From Roseateles chitinivorans (GTDB lineage: Bacteria; Pseudomonadota; Gammaproteobacteria; Burkholderiales; Burkholderiaceae_C), in contig NZ_PEOG01000014.1 in the NCBI RefSeq assembly GCF_002761755.1, forward strand, positions 1 through 64,000: a stretch of 64,000 nucleotides of DNA, in the 5' to 3' direction. Below, piece by piece: positions 1 to 9,831 of the stretch. The position numbers and the translations under genes were made by a program. The notes under the pieces are model-generated. The model searched no databases. It worked only from the letters and a program-made list of their open reading frames with translations, and was not told the DNA's origin. Position 1 is the first letter of the stretch, and each line of letters starts with the position of its first letter.

Positions 1-1548
1 CTGCCGACGCCCGCGCCGAATGCCGTCCCCGCGCAGGCGCGCACGCTGCAAGTCGCGCCCGCCGAGATCCACGTCGAGGACGGATTCCCCGAGCTCGACC
101 GCGCCACCGACGTGCTGGTCGCGCCGCTGCGCGGCCAGCGGCTGCCGGTGTCGGCCCTCTACGCGCTCGCCGACGCGATCGAGGCCGCCTACCGCGAGGC
201 CGGCTACCCGTTGGTACGCGTGGTCGTGCCGCCGCAGTCGGTGAAGGATGGCGGCGTCTTCGCGCTGCGCGTGGTCGACGGTCACATCGAGCGCATCGAC
301 ACCGCCGCCGTCCCCGAGCCGGCCCGGCATGCGGTGGAGCGTTCGCTCGCCGCGGTGCTGGGCCGGCGCCGGCTGCGCGGCGACGAGCTCGAACGCGCGC
401 TGACCCTCGCCGGCCGCGGTCCCGGCCTGCAGCTGCGCAGCGCGCTGGGCGCCGGCCAGAAGATCGGTGGGGCGGTGCTGGTGCTCGAAGGCGAGCATCG
501 GGCGACCGCGATGACCGTCTCGGCCGACCGCCGCCTGAGCGAGTCGCTGGGGCCCTGGCAGACGACGGTCCAACTGCGCCTGAACCAGCCGCTGCGGCGT
601 GGCGAGCAGTTCTACGCCTATGTCTCCGGCGGCAAGGACTGGGGGACCGCCTGGCGCGACGATGCGCCGCGGCGCGTGCTGGGTGGCGGCGCGATCGTGC
701 CGCTGACGGCCGACGGCCTGAGCCTCAACCCCGAATTCACCGTCTCGGACACGCAGCCACGCGTGCCGGCCGGCAGCCTGCGCTCGCGCAGCCAGCTCGA
801 GCGCTACAGCCTGCGCCTGCTCTACCCGCTGCAGCTGACGCGCAGCCAGGAGATGAACCTGACGGCCACGCTCGATGCCAGCCGTCAGGTGGACTCGCTG
901 CCCGATTTCGACTTCACGATGAGCGAGGACAAGCTGCGCGTGGGCCGCCTCGCCCTCGACTGGACCCGCAACGGCGACGCGGCCCGCTGGCGCGCCGGCG
1001 TGACGCTGTCGCGCGGCCTGCCCGGACTGGGCGCTCGCACCGCGGCGGACCTCGCGGCCACCGGCATCCCGGTCTCGCGGCCCGGCGCCAAGCCCTACTT
1101 CTCCAAGCTGGAGGCCAACGCCAGTGTCGACCTGTCGTTGCCGTGGGGGCTGAGCGCGCGCAGCTCGGCGCGGATGCAGAGCTCGCTGGGCGGCGTGCTG
1201 CCGAGCGCTGAGCTCTTCAGCCTGGACGGCGAGGAGGCGCTGTCGACCTTCCGTTCGGGCGCGATCTCGGACGACAGCGGCTGGACGCTGCGCCAGGAGG
1301 TCTCACGGGCCTGGTCGCCGACGGTCGGCGGCGCCGGCCTGTTCCTGCAGCCCTACCTGTTCGCGGCGCTGGGCCGGCCGATCTCCAAGCTGCCCAGCCT
1401 CGGTCACCGCCTGGCCGCGTCCGGCGGCGCGGGCCTGCGCACCCAATGGCGCGGCGTCGACCTCGCCATCGAGGCCGGCCGCCGCCGTTACCGCCCCTTC
1501 GGCATGGACGAGTTCCAGGCCTTCGTGAAAGCGCAAGCGCAGTTCTGA
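1..1548 (+). CDS. TpsB-family outer-membrane transporter (ShlB/FhaC/HecB type), 5' partial
   Basis: This is the outer-membrane pore of a two-partner secretion system, which would export the TpsA adhesin encoded next. The frame is open from the first base of the window, so the true start and signal peptide lie upstream. The visible part has a POTRA-like periplasmic segment (about the first 100 codons, with FALRVVDGHIERID resembling the end of POTRA_2) followed by a beta-rich barrel of about 380 residues. It ends in phenylalanine (QAQF), the usual last residue of an outer-membrane barrel. Only 5 bp separate it from tpsA, so the two are co-transcribed. One oddity: the conserved Omp85 loop-6 VRGY/F motif appears as ALSTF before RSGAISDD near 1239-1260, so the usual arginine seems displaced or missing. 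Family assignment rests on architecture, neighbour and length and is fairly secure. Confidence 0.87.
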   Translation: MPTPAPNAVPAQARTLQVAPAEIHVEDGFPELDRATDVLVAPLRGQRLPVSALYALADAIEAAYREAGYPLVRVVVPPQSVKDGGVFALRVVDGHIERIDTAAVPEPARHAVERSLAAVLGRRRLRGDELERALTLAGRGPGLQLRSALGAGQKIGGAVLVLEGEHRATAMTVSADRRLSESLGPWQTTVQLRLNQPLRRGEQFYAYVSGGKDWGTAWRDDAPRRVLGGGAIVPLTADGLSLNPEFTVSDTQPRVPAGSLRSRSQLERYSLRLLYPLQLTRSQEMNLTATLDASRQVDSLPDFDFTMSEDKLRVGRLALDWTRNGDAARWRAGVTLSRGLPGLGARTAADLAATGIPVSRPGAKPYFSKLEANASVDLSLPWGLSARSSARMQSSLGGVLPSAELFSLDGEEALSTFRSGAISDDSGWTLRQEVSRAWSPTVGGAGLFLQPYLFAALGRPISKLPSLGHRLAASGGAGLRTQWRGVDLAIEAGRRRYRPFGMDEFQAFVKAQAQF

Positions 1549-1553
1549 CGACC

Positions 1554-4500
1554 ATGCCGACCCTCACGCCCTCCCCCCTGCCCGCCACGACCCCGTCCAG
1601 CAGCGACGCCGACTCGCGCCGGCGCCCGACCCGTCCTCCGCGGCCTGGACACCGTCCCCGCCTCACGGCGCTCGCGGCCGCGATGCTCGCCGGCTTGCTG
1701 CCGCTCGCCGGTGGCGCCCAGACCGCCACGCTGCCGATCCTGCCGAAGAGCGGCAGCGTCAGCGCCGGTCAGGCCGTCATTGGCGCACCGGCCGGCAGCC
1801 GACTCGACATCCGGCAGCTGTCGCAGCGCGCCGTGCTGCGCTGGGACAGCTTCTCGATCGGCGCTGGCAGCGCCGTCGAGTTCAAGCTGCCCAGCACGCA
1901 GGCGGCCACGCTCAACGTCGTCACCGGTCCGCTCGGCAGCGAGATCGCCGGCTCGCTCAAGTCCAACGGCAGCCTCTTCCTCATCAACCCGCAAGGCATC
2001 GCGATCACTCCGACCGGCGTCGTCGACACGCGCGCCGGCTTCGTCGCGTCGACGCTGGGCCTGTCGGAGGACGACTTCATGGCCGGGCGCCTGCGCTTCA
2101 ACGGCCGGGGCGGCAGCGTCCTCAACCAGGGCGTGATCGCGACCGGCGACGGCGGCCAGGTGGCGCTGCTGGGTAGCCATGTCCAGAACGACGGCGTGAT
2201 CCTCGCCCCGCTGGGCAAGGTGGCGTTGGGCAGCGCCTCGGCGGCGACGCTGGACTTCTCCGGCGACGGCTTCCTGCAGGTGATCCTGCCGGCCGATGCG
2301 GTCGACGGCGACAGCCGGCCGCTGATCGAGAACAACGGCCGCATCGCGTCCGGCAGGGTCGCGCTGCGCGCCGCCACCGTCCGGGAGGCGCTGCGCGAAG
2401 CCATCCACCTGCCCGGCGAGATCCGCGCGACGACGCTGTCCGGCAGCGACGGTGCGATCGTGCTCGACGGCGGCGTCGGCGGCGTGGTGCGCCTCGGCGG
2501 CACGCTGGATGCGTCGTCGGCGGAAGGTGTCGGCGGACGCATCGACATCACCGGCCAGCGCGTCGCGCTGGAGGGCGCCACGCTCGACGCCAGCGGCGCG
2601 ACGCGGGGCGGCCTGGTGCGGGTGGGCGGCGCCTTCCAGGGCGGCAAGGCCAGCGGCGCGCAGGCCGACGGGCATGAGCAGTTTCTCGACCGCTTCGGTG
2701 CGCTGCCCTCGCTGGCATCGGCCGATCGGATCTCGGTCGATGCCGAGAGCCGAATCGATGTCTCCGCGCGCGCTCGGGACGGGCGGGGCGGCACCGCCGT
2801 GCTGTGGAGCGAGCGCGCCACGCGCATGCTGGGCCACCTGGACGCGAGCGGCGCCGCAGCGGGCGGCGCGGTGGAGATCTCCTCCGCCTCGACGATCCAG
2901 TCCATTGCGCTGAGCCGCATGACGCTGGGCGCCGGCGCACGGCTGTTGCTCGACCCGCAGGACATCGTGATCGACGACGGCGTGTCGCCCACGCCGCCCG
3001 GCGACATCGGCTACGGCGACGCGTCCGGGATGACGACGACCTTGAACTCGGCCGACCTGACCGCGTTGCTGGGCAGCGGCGTCAGCGTCCGCCTGCAGGC
3101 GAGCCAGGACATCACTTGGTCGACCTTCTTCGCCAGCGTGACCCGTGGCGCGACACCCGTCGGCGACCTGAGCCTGGCGGCGGGCCGCTCGCTGACGCTC
3201 AACGGTGCCTTCAGCAATGGCGGCGGTCACTGGACGCTGACCGCCAACGACACCGCCGCGCACGGTGTCGTCGATGCGGAACGCGGCGCCGGTCCGGCCA
3301 CGCTGGACCTGTCGAACGCGCGCTTCATCACCGACAACGGACCGCTGACGCTGCTGCTGGCCGACGGCGCCGGCAACACCGAACGCACCGCCGGATCATT
3401 GCGCCTCGGTGGCGTCAATGCCGCGTCGCTGAGCGCCACGGTGATGCCGACGGCATTGGCCGCGGACAGCTCGCGCGCCGAGTTGATCCTGCAGGGCGAC
3501 GTCTCGGTGGCCGGGACGGCCACGCTGAGCGGCCCGCTGCGCGTCAGCGGCAGCAGCGAGATCGCAGGGCGCTCGGTGAGCTGGCTGACCGAAGGGAGCG
3601 ACACCATCGTCGGCGAAGGTGGCTTCCGTTTCGTCGAGAACGGCGTCGTCACGCGGCTCGCGCGGCTGGGCAGCGTCGATGCGACGCGCGTGGCGCTGGG
3701 CAACGACACCGGCGCGCCGGTCATCCGCGTCTACGGCGATGCCGATCCCGATGCGGATCACCTCGGGCGCGCGCCGGTGCATGCCGTGGGCGGCATGCCC
3801 GCCTCGGTGGAGGGGTTGCTGGTCCCGGGCTCGCTGAACGTCGCGGGCCCCGGCGCCGCCGCACCGGTCGGCAACGGCACGCTGACGCTGTCGGCGACCA
3901 GCTCGGCAGCCATCGAAGCCGGCGTCGTCGGCAACTTCTTCATCGACCTGAGCGCGGCGACGATGCCGCTGTCGATCACGCGCCGCACGCTGACGCCGAC
4001 CGTCTCCAACGGCAGCTACATCTACGGCTCGCCAGCCGCGGTCCTGCAACTGGCCGGCCTGGTGAACGGCGACAGCGTCGTGCCGGTCGCGACGCTGGGC
4101 TCGCAGGGTGGCGTCGCGATGGGCGTGAACGGCGCCGGCTATGGCTTCGGCGACCGGGTCGGCGCCGGTGCCTGGAACTTCATGCTGACGGGCCTCGACG
4201 GCGCCGCGGCATCGAACTACACGCTGGACCTGTCGGGCCCGGTGAGCGGCTTGCTGTCCATCGCGAGGAAGCCGCTGAGCTACATCGTCGGCAACGGCTC
4301 GCAGACCTATGGCTCGACGCACACGATGCCGGCCGCCGTGCTCGCCGGCGTGCTGGCCGGCGACGACGTGTCGCCGGTCGTCGGCCTGTCGCCCGGCGGC
4401 CTGCCTGCTGTGGCGGGCGATCGCCTGGCCGCCGGCAGCTACGCCGCCTCGGTGACCGCGCTGAACGGCGCCTCCGCGGCCAACTATGCGGTCGGCACGG

Positions 4501-7500
4501 TCAACAACAGCGACGGCGTCTACCGTGTCGACCCGAGGCTGGTCACCTGGTCGGTCGGCGCGGGCAGCGGCATCTATGGCTCGCCGGGCACGCTGGGCGT
4601 CGCCACGCTCAACGGCGTGCTCAGCGGCGACACCGTGAGCGGCTCCGTCTCGCCGATCACGAGCGGCGGCGCCCCCTTCACGCCCGACGCGATCACGCGC
4701 GCCGGGACCTACGCCGAGATCGTGTCCGCGCTGACCGGCCCGCAGGCCGGCAACTACGCGCTGGCCGCCAGCGGCAACACACCGGGACAGTTCGTCGTCG
4801 CGCCCAAGCCGATCACCTACACCGGCGGCGTGGTGGATCAGGTCTACGGCACGCCGCTGGCCTCGCCGACGCTCAACGGCATCCTGGCGGGCGATCTCGT
4901 CGGCGGTTTCCAGAAGGTCGAGGTGCTGCGCGGAGACGCCGCCAGCGGCCAATCGCAGGCCTGGCCCGTGGGCCAGTACGCCACCACCCTGCTGTGGCTG
5001 ACCGGCGCCGATGCCGGCAACTATGTGATCGCCGGCAGCGGCAACTCGGCGCTGACCGTCAATGTCACGCCAAGAACGCTGACCTACGTCGCCGCCTCGG
5101 GCAGCAATGTCTACGGCACGCCACCGATCGGGGCGACGCCGACGCTCAGCGGCGTGCTGCCGGGCGACCAGATCGCCGCCCTTCCAACGCTCCAGGCCGG
5201 CGGCACCACCTCGACGCTCGATGCGCGGTCGCATGCCGGCACCTATGCGTCCATCGTCACGAACGGCTCGTTGTCGGGCGCCGGCGCCGGCAACTACGTC
5301 ATCGCGACGAGCGGCAACACGCCGGGCGCCTGGACCGTCGCGCCCAAGCCCGTCAACTGGCAGGTCAGCCAGGGGTCGAGCGTCTATGGCGATGCGCCCG
5401 CCAATGCGGTCGTGCTGGACACGCTGCCGGGCGACTCGGTCCGCCCGACGGTGGTGGCGCTGGACGGCAACGGCAACCCCGTCGCCCGGCCCACCGTCGG
5501 CGGCAACTGGTGGGCGGGCGTCGGCGCCTTGACCGGCCCGGATGCGGGCAACTACGTGCTCGCCAGCGGCGGCAACGCGATCGGCGCGCTGACCGTCACG
5601 CCGCGCCCGGTGACCTTCTCGGTCGCCAACGCCACCGCTGTCTACGGCAACCTCGCCACGCCCGGCGCGGTCACGCTCGGCAATGTGCTGGCCGGCGACT
5701 CGGTCGGCTACACCACCGCGGTGCTGTCGGGCTCAACGCCGATCACGCTGACCGAGCGCACCGGCGCCGGCGCCTACGCCGAGGTGGTGACGGCGCTGAC
5801 CGGCAACCCGAATTACCTGCTGGCCGCCAGCGGCAACGCGCCCGGCACGCTGACGGTGCAGCGCCGCCCGGTCGGTTACATCGCACAGGATGCCTCGTCG
5901 ATCTACGGCACCGCGGCCGCGACGGCTCCGGTGACCCTGCAAGGCGTGCTGGCCGGCGACAACGTCAGCGCCGGTCCCGTTGTGCTGCTCGCGACCGGCG
6001 CCACGCCGACCGAGCGCACCGCGGCCGGCACCTGGGCGCTGGGCCTGCGCAGCCTGAGCGGCGCGGACGCGGCCAACTACCTGCCGAGCGACGCCGGCTC
6101 GACGACGGCCCACCTGACGGTGGCGCCCAAGCCGGTGACCGTCACGGTCGAGGGCTACTTCGGCCTGTCCGGCGGCTACCGCGACAGCTTCATGGATCGC
6201 ACGCTGCCGTACACCGCGGCGGGCACCGCCACGCTGCCGGGCGCCCAGGGCCGCATCGATGGCGCGCTGCCCGGCGACCAGGTGACGGTGACCACCGCCA
6301 TCACGCCCATCGCGCGGTCGGGCAGCGGCCGGATCAACGCGGGCACCTACAGCTTCACCGGCACGGGGCTCGGCGGCGCGGACGCCGGCAACTACGTCAT
6401 GGCGCCGTCCGGCAACCGCTTCGCGACGCTGACGGTCACGCCGGCCCTGGTCTCGAATTCGGCCTGGGTGCAGGGCGCGGACATCAGCCAGCGGGAGCCG
6501 ATCTACGGGTCCGCGGACCAGTACCGCCTCAAGACCTTCCTCGGCGGCGTCTATGCCGGCGACGACGTGGCCCTCAACGCCTGGGCGAACCTGCCCGGCG
6601 GGCGCTCGAACACCTTGCCCGCCCGCCTGGTGCCCGGCTGGTACGGCGTCGACAGCGAGTTGCAGGGCGCGGACAAGGGCAACTACGTCATGGCCGACGT
6701 GTCCTCCAGCGCCTTCCATGTCGCGCCCAGGCCGATCACCGTCACCGTCGGCAACAGCACCAGCACCTACGGCGACGCGTTGCAGCTGTCCGCGAGCACC
6801 CTCCACGGCGTGCTGGACGGCGACGCGGTGTCGGTGACGACGGCCATCGCCGGCGCGTCCTTCACCAACGGCAGGATGTCCGCCGGCCAGTACGGCGTCT
6901 TCGCCACCGGCCTGACGGGCGCGGAGGCGGGCAACTACACGCTGAAGCCGGAGAACTTCGGGGCGCCCGGCCTGCCGCTGTCGGAAAGCGGCCGCCTGAC
7001 CGTGCTGCCGCGCGGCCTGGACCGCGCGATGGACCCGGGCAGCCTGAGCATCACCTATGGCGACGCGCTGCCGCAGCTGCGGATCGTCGGCGGCGTGCTG
7101 CAGGGCGACGAGGTGTTCATGACCAACGTCGTCGTGCCGACCGAGATCCAGGGCCTGCCGGTCGTCTCCGGCCGGGACACGGCGCTGTCGACCACGCTGT
7201 CCGCCGGCACCTACCGCTACGTGCCGCGGCTGAGCGGCCGCGACGCGGCCAACTATGTCAGCGGCGGCGACGCCGGCACCGTCACCATCGCCCGCAAGCC
7301 GGTCACGGTGACGATCGAGCCGATCAGCACCGTCTACGGCAGCTACGTGGCGCCGTCCGTCTCGGTGTCGGGGCTGGTCAACGGTGACCAGACCTGGGTC
7401 AAGCCCGACTTCCAGATCGCCGGCGCCGGCTCGGTCTACAGCGAACGGACCAACGCCGGCAACTACATGCAGACGGTGACCGGACTGCACGAGGAGGGGC

Positions 7501-9821
7501 CGGCCGGCGCGGTCGACCTGAGCCGCAACTACCTGTTCGTGTCCACCCCGGGCGCCTCGGCGCCGCTGACGATCGCCCGCAAGCCGCTCGTCCATGTGCC
7601 GTCGACGGCGACCGCCGTCTATGGCGACGCGAGCACCGCGCTCGGCACCCTCTCGGGCGTGCTGTTCGGCGACGATGTCGGGGTGCGCGTCGATGCCGGT
7701 GGGACGCTGTCGTCGACCGCCATCGGCAAGGGCAACGGCTCGCTGGCCTACACCGGGCGCCTGGATGCGGGCGACTACAGCTGGACCGCCTCGCTGACCG
7801 GCGCGAAGGCCGGCAACTATGCGGTCTCGATCGGCGGCGCGTTCACCGTGGCGCCGCGCGAGGTGGTCTATGGCGTCTCGAACTGGGCCATCACCTACGG
7901 GGGCTACAGCGGCAGCCTGTCCTGCAGTCGCGACGGGTGCGCGGCATGGAACACCTCCCCCCATGACAACACCGGCACCGCGACGTTCCAGGGCGTGCTG
8001 CCCGGCGATTCGATCGCGGGCACCGTGGGCATCGTCGACTTCACCGGCCGCCGCGTGGCACTCGACAACAACACCCCGGCCGGGCAGTACTTCGAGGTGG
8101 TCACCGGGCTGACCGGTCCGTCGGCGAAGAACTACCGCATCGCCGACAGCGGCAGCCTGCCGGGCCTGCTGACGGTCAAGCCAATGCCGCTGAGCTACAG
8201 CGTCACCAGCGCCGTGTACCTGAACGGCCTGGTGGGCACGCCGGGCATCGCGACGCTCAATGGCCCGGACGGACCGTTCAGCGGGCCGGACGTGCATCCG
8301 GTGGTGACCGCCTTCGATCCGCAAGGCCGCGTCGTGAGCGACCTGAGCCAGCTGACGACGGGCCGCTACACCTTCGTCGTCACCGGCCTCACCGGTGCGG
8401 ACGCCAGCAACTTCACGGTCCTGGGCAACGACAGGACCTGGATCGGCAAATTCCTGCCGAACAACGTGGGCACGCTGGACGTCTTCAGCTCGGCGACGCT
8501 GGGCCAGCACTTCGGCGACACCGCCCTGCAAGTCCCGCCCATCCCGCAGATCCCCCAGCCGCCGCAGACGCCGGCGGTGGAGGCGCCGCCGCTGCGTGGC
8601 TGGGTGCGCAGCGGCCAGACGGGTCAGACGGAGGAGTTCGGCCGCAACATCACGCAGACCGGCGCCGACGGCAACGTGGCGATCGGGCTGACCGGCGTCG
8701 GTGCGAGCGGCAGCGCCAGCGGCGCGGTCGAAGCCGGCGTGGACCTCGGTGGCGCCGACCTGTCGACGCAGGCCAGCGGGGAGATCACCGGCCTGGCCAA
8801 GTTCGGCATCACCGGCGTGCGCCTGGAAGCCGGCGCCAATGCCCATGTCGACGTCACCATCACCACCGGCCCGGGCTATGTGACCTTCGGCGCACAAGGC
8901 GATGCCTATGCCATCGGCAGCCTGAACCGCAACGGCGTGCGCATCGGCGCCGAGGCACGCGCCGGCGTGACCGCGCAGACGGGTGTCGGCGGCCATGTCG
9001 ACGGACTCGGCGATGCGAACGTCGACGCCGCCGTCAGCACCTTCGCCTTCGCCCGCGCCGATGAGCAGTACACGGTGCGGGACGGCCAGGTCGTCCAGCG
9101 CTTCGACAACGCGGTGGGCGTCGGCTCGTCGGCAGGCATCTCGGCGGGCGTGGCGGGCAGCACCGGGTCGGTCGGCGGTGGCGCGACGGTCTATACGCCT
9201 GGCTCGATCGGCGGCACCTTCAACTACTCGGTGGGCATCTCGGACGGGGCGATCAGCGTCTCGCTGGATCTGGGTGCCCAGCTCGGCTTCGGCGGCCTGG
9301 GGCTGTCGCTGAACTTCTCGATCGACCCGATGGGACTGGCCGGCGCGCTCACGCATTCGCCGATCGGCGAGCTCGTCGTGAACGCCTTCGGCCTGAATCA
9401 CCAGGAGCCCAACAGCCATTACTCGGAGGCCGACTCGCGCCATGCGGCGTCGATCAGCGATCCGGTCGAGCGCTACAACTACCTGGCGGGCAACACCCGA
9501 TGGCGGGACCGTCCCTGGGACTACGCTACCAATGCCAACGCCAGGACGGACTGGGACAACATGCAGAACTTCTTCAACACCTACAACTCGCTGATCGACC
9601 GCACGCAGGCGCTGATCAAGAAGGAACAGGCCGACCAGACCCGCTTCCTCGATCTGCTCAAGACCGACCCGAAGGCGGCCGTCGAGCTGGCCCACTCCAG
9701 CAATTTCGCGCAGGCCAACCTGGCCGAGGAGTCGTCGCTGCGACTGCTTGCCGCGCAGATGGGCGTGCAGCTCGCCGTGGTCGAGGGCCAGGTGACCTAC
9801 GTCGCCGGTGGCAGTCGTTGA
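1554..9821 (+). CDS. Giant TpsA exoprotein: filamentous-hemagglutinin-type adhesin with MBG/YDG repeats
   Basis: This is a secreted adhesin-like exoprotein of 2,755 residues. The ATG at 1554 was chosen over an upstream in-frame start that runs into tpsB. It is followed by an Arg/Pro-rich stretch and a hydrophobic core (LTALAAAMLAGLLPLAGGAQ) that looks like a long signal peptide cleaved near residue 56. Residues about 60-310 form the TPS secretion domain (SIGAGSAVEF, SNGSLFLINPQGI; the NPQG replaces the classical NPNG). Residues about 310-800 are beta-helix-like. Residues about 808-2312 hold some 16 tandem repeats of about 94 residues, each with a YG, then GVLxGD, then AGxY, then LTGxxAxNY pattern, typical of MBG/YDG domains. 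A proline-rich linker (VPPIPQIPQPPQTP) leads to a Gly/Ala-rich module (about 2360-2610) and a charged helical tail. I see no VENN motif and no recognised toxin domain. The substrate bound is unknown. Confidence 0.9.
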   Translation: MPTLTPSPLPATTPSSSDADSRRRPTRPPRPGHRPRLTALAAAMLAGLLPLAGGAQTATLPILPKSGSVSAGQAVIGAPAGSRLDIRQLSQRAVLRWDSFSIGAGSAVEFKLPSTQAATLNVVTGPLGSEIAGSLKSNGSLFLINPQGIAITPTGVVDTRAGFVASTLGLSEDDFMAGRLRFNGRGGSVLNQGVIATGDGGQVALLGSHVQNDGVILAPLGKVALGSASAATLDFSGDGFLQVILPADAVDGDSRPLIENNGRIASGRVALRAATVREALREAIHLPGEIRATTLSGSDGAIVLDGGVGGVVRLGGTLDASSAEGVGGRIDITGQRVALEGATLDASGATRGGLVRVGGAFQGGKASGAQADGHEQFLDRFGALPSLASADRISVDAESRIDVSARARDGRGGTAVLWSERATRMLGHLDASGAAAGGAVEISSASTIQSIALSRMTLGAGARLLLDPQDIVIDDGVSPTPPGDIGYGDASGMTTTLNSADLTALLGSGVSVRLQASQDITWSTFFASVTRGATPVGDLSLAAGRSLTLNGAFSNGGGHWTLTANDTAAHGVVDAERGAGPATLDLSNARFITDNGPLTLLLADGAGNTERTAGSLRLGGVNAASLSATVMPTALAADSSRAELILQGDVSVAGTATLSGPLRVSGSSEIAGRSVSWLTEGSDTIVGEGGFRFVENGVVTRLARLGSVDATRVALGNDTGAPVIRVYGDADPDADHLGRAPVHAVGGMPASVEGLLVPGSLNVAGPGAAAPVGNGTLTLSATSSAAIEAGVVGNFFIDLSAATMPLSITRRTLTPTVSNGSYIYGSPAAVLQLAGLVNGDSVVPVATLGSQGGVAMGVNGAGYGFGDRVGAGAWNFMLTGLDGAAASNYTLDLSGPVSGLLSIARKPLSYIVGNGSQTYGSTHTMPAAVLAGVLAGDDVSPVVGLSPGGLPAVAGDRLAAGSYAASVTALNGASAANYAVGTVNNSDGVYRVDPRLVTWSVGAGSGIYGSPGTLGVATLNGVLSGDTVSGSVSPITSGGAPFTPDAITRAGTYAEIVSALTGPQAGNYALAASGNTPGQFVVAPKPITYTGGVVDQVYGTPLASPTLNGILAGDLVGGFQKVEVLRGDAASGQSQAWPVGQYATTLLWLTGADAGNYVIAGSGNSALTVNVTPRTLTYVAASGSNVYGTPPIGATPTLSGVLPGDQIAALPTLQAGGTTSTLDARSHAGTYASIVTNGSLSGAGAGNYVIATSGNTPGAWTVAPKPVNWQVSQGSSVYGDAPANAVVLDTLPGDSVRPTVVALDGNGNPVARPTVGGNWWAGVGALTGPDAGNYVLASGGNAIGALTVTPRPVTFSVANATAVYGNLATPGAVTLGNVLAGDSVGYTTAVLSGSTPITLTERTGAGAYAEVVTALTGNPNYLLAASGNAPGTLTVQRRPVGYIAQDASSIYGTAAATAPVTLQGVLAGDNVSAGPVVLLATGATPTERTAAGTWALGLRSLSGADAANYLPSDAGSTTAHLTVAPKPVTVTVEGYFGLSGGYRDSFMDRTLPYTAAGTATLPGAQGRIDGALPGDQVTVTTAITPIARSGSGRINAGTYSFTGTGLGGADAGNYVMAPSGNRFATLTVTPALVSNSAWVQGADISQREPIYGSADQYRLKTFLGGVYAGDDVALNAWANLPGGRSNTLPARLVPGWYGVDSELQGADKGNYVMADVSSSAFHVAPRPITVTVGNSTSTYGDALQLSASTLHGVLDGDAVSVTTAIAGASFTNGRMSAGQYGVFATGLTGAEAGNYTLKPENFGAPGLPLSESGRLTVLPRGLDRAMDPGSLSITYGDALPQLRIVGGVLQGDEVFMTNVVVPTEIQGLPVVSGRDTALSTTLSAGTYRYVPRLSGRDAANYVSGGDAGTVTIARKPVTVTIEPISTVYGSYVAPSVSVSGLVNGDQTWVKPDFQIAGAGSVYSERTNAGNYMQTVTGLHEEGPAGAVDLSRNYLFVSTPGASAPLTIARKPLVHVPSTATAVYGDASTALGTLSGVLFGDDVGVRVDAGGTLSSTAIGKGNGSLAYTGRLDAGDYSWTASLTGAKAGNYAVSIGGAFTVAPREVVYGVSNWAITYGGYSGSLSCSRDGCAAWNTSPHDNTGTATFQGVLPGDSIAGTVGIVDFTGRRVALDNNTPAGQYFEVVTGLTGPSAKNYRIADSGSLPGLLTVKPMPLSYSVTSAVYLNGLVGTPGIATLNGPDGPFSGPDVHPVVTAFDPQGRVVSDLSQLTTGRYTFVVTGLTGADASNFTVLGNDRTWIGKFLPNNVGTLDVFSSATLGQHFGDTALQVPPIPQIPQPPQTPAVEAPPLRGWVRSGQTGQTEEFGRNITQTGADGNVAIGLTGVGASGSASGAVEAGVDLGGADLSTQASGEITGLAKFGITGVRLEAGANAHVDVTITTGPGYVTFGAQGDAYAIGSLNRNGVRIGAEARAGVTAQTGVGGHVDGLGDANVDAAVSTFAFARADEQYTVRDGQVVQRFDNAVGVGSSAGISAGVAGSTGSVGGGATVYTPGSIGGTFNYSVGISDGAISVSLDLGAQLGFGGLGLSLNFSIDPMGLAGALTHSPIGELVVNAFGLNHQEPNSHYSEADSRHAASISDPVERYNYLAGNTRWRDRPWDYATNANARTDWDNMQNFFNTYNSLIDRTQALIKKEQADQTRFLDLLKTDPKAAVELAHSSNFAQANLAEESSLRLLAAQMGVQLAVVEGQVTYVAGGSR
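3976..8490 (+). repeat. About 16 tandem MBG/YDG-type repeats inside tpsA
   Basis: Each unit of about 282 bp encodes a domain starting (A/P)(R/K)xxT or PxPV, then an xYG turn, a GVLxGDxV core, an AGxYxxxVxxLTG strand and a final NYxLxxSGNxxGxLTV. The units are clearly related but diverged at DNA level. Units 9, 10, 15 and 16 carry insertions (for example GYRDSFMDRTLP in unit 9 and a cysteine pair, CSRDGC, in unit 15). I counted units by their NY near the end of each domain. The array makes a rod-like stalk in known relatives. Here that role is inferred. Confidence 0.85.
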
Positions 9822-9831
9822 GGGCGATGAG

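Noticed and set aside
2804..7387. Long overlapping plus-strand open frame of about 1,500 codons inside tpsA
   Set aside because: It is Arg-rich, lacks repeats in its own frame, and simply mirrors the repeat array of the real gene.
3976..8490. CRISPR array in the tpsA repeat region
   Set aside because: Repeats are about 282 bp, protein-coding, diverged, and in frame. No short identical repeats with unique spacers.
9400..9821. Contact-dependent growth inhibition (CdiA) toxin at the TpsA C-terminus
   Set aside because: No VENN motif, no recognised toxin fold, and the next gene has a signal peptide, unlike a typical cytosolic immunity protein.
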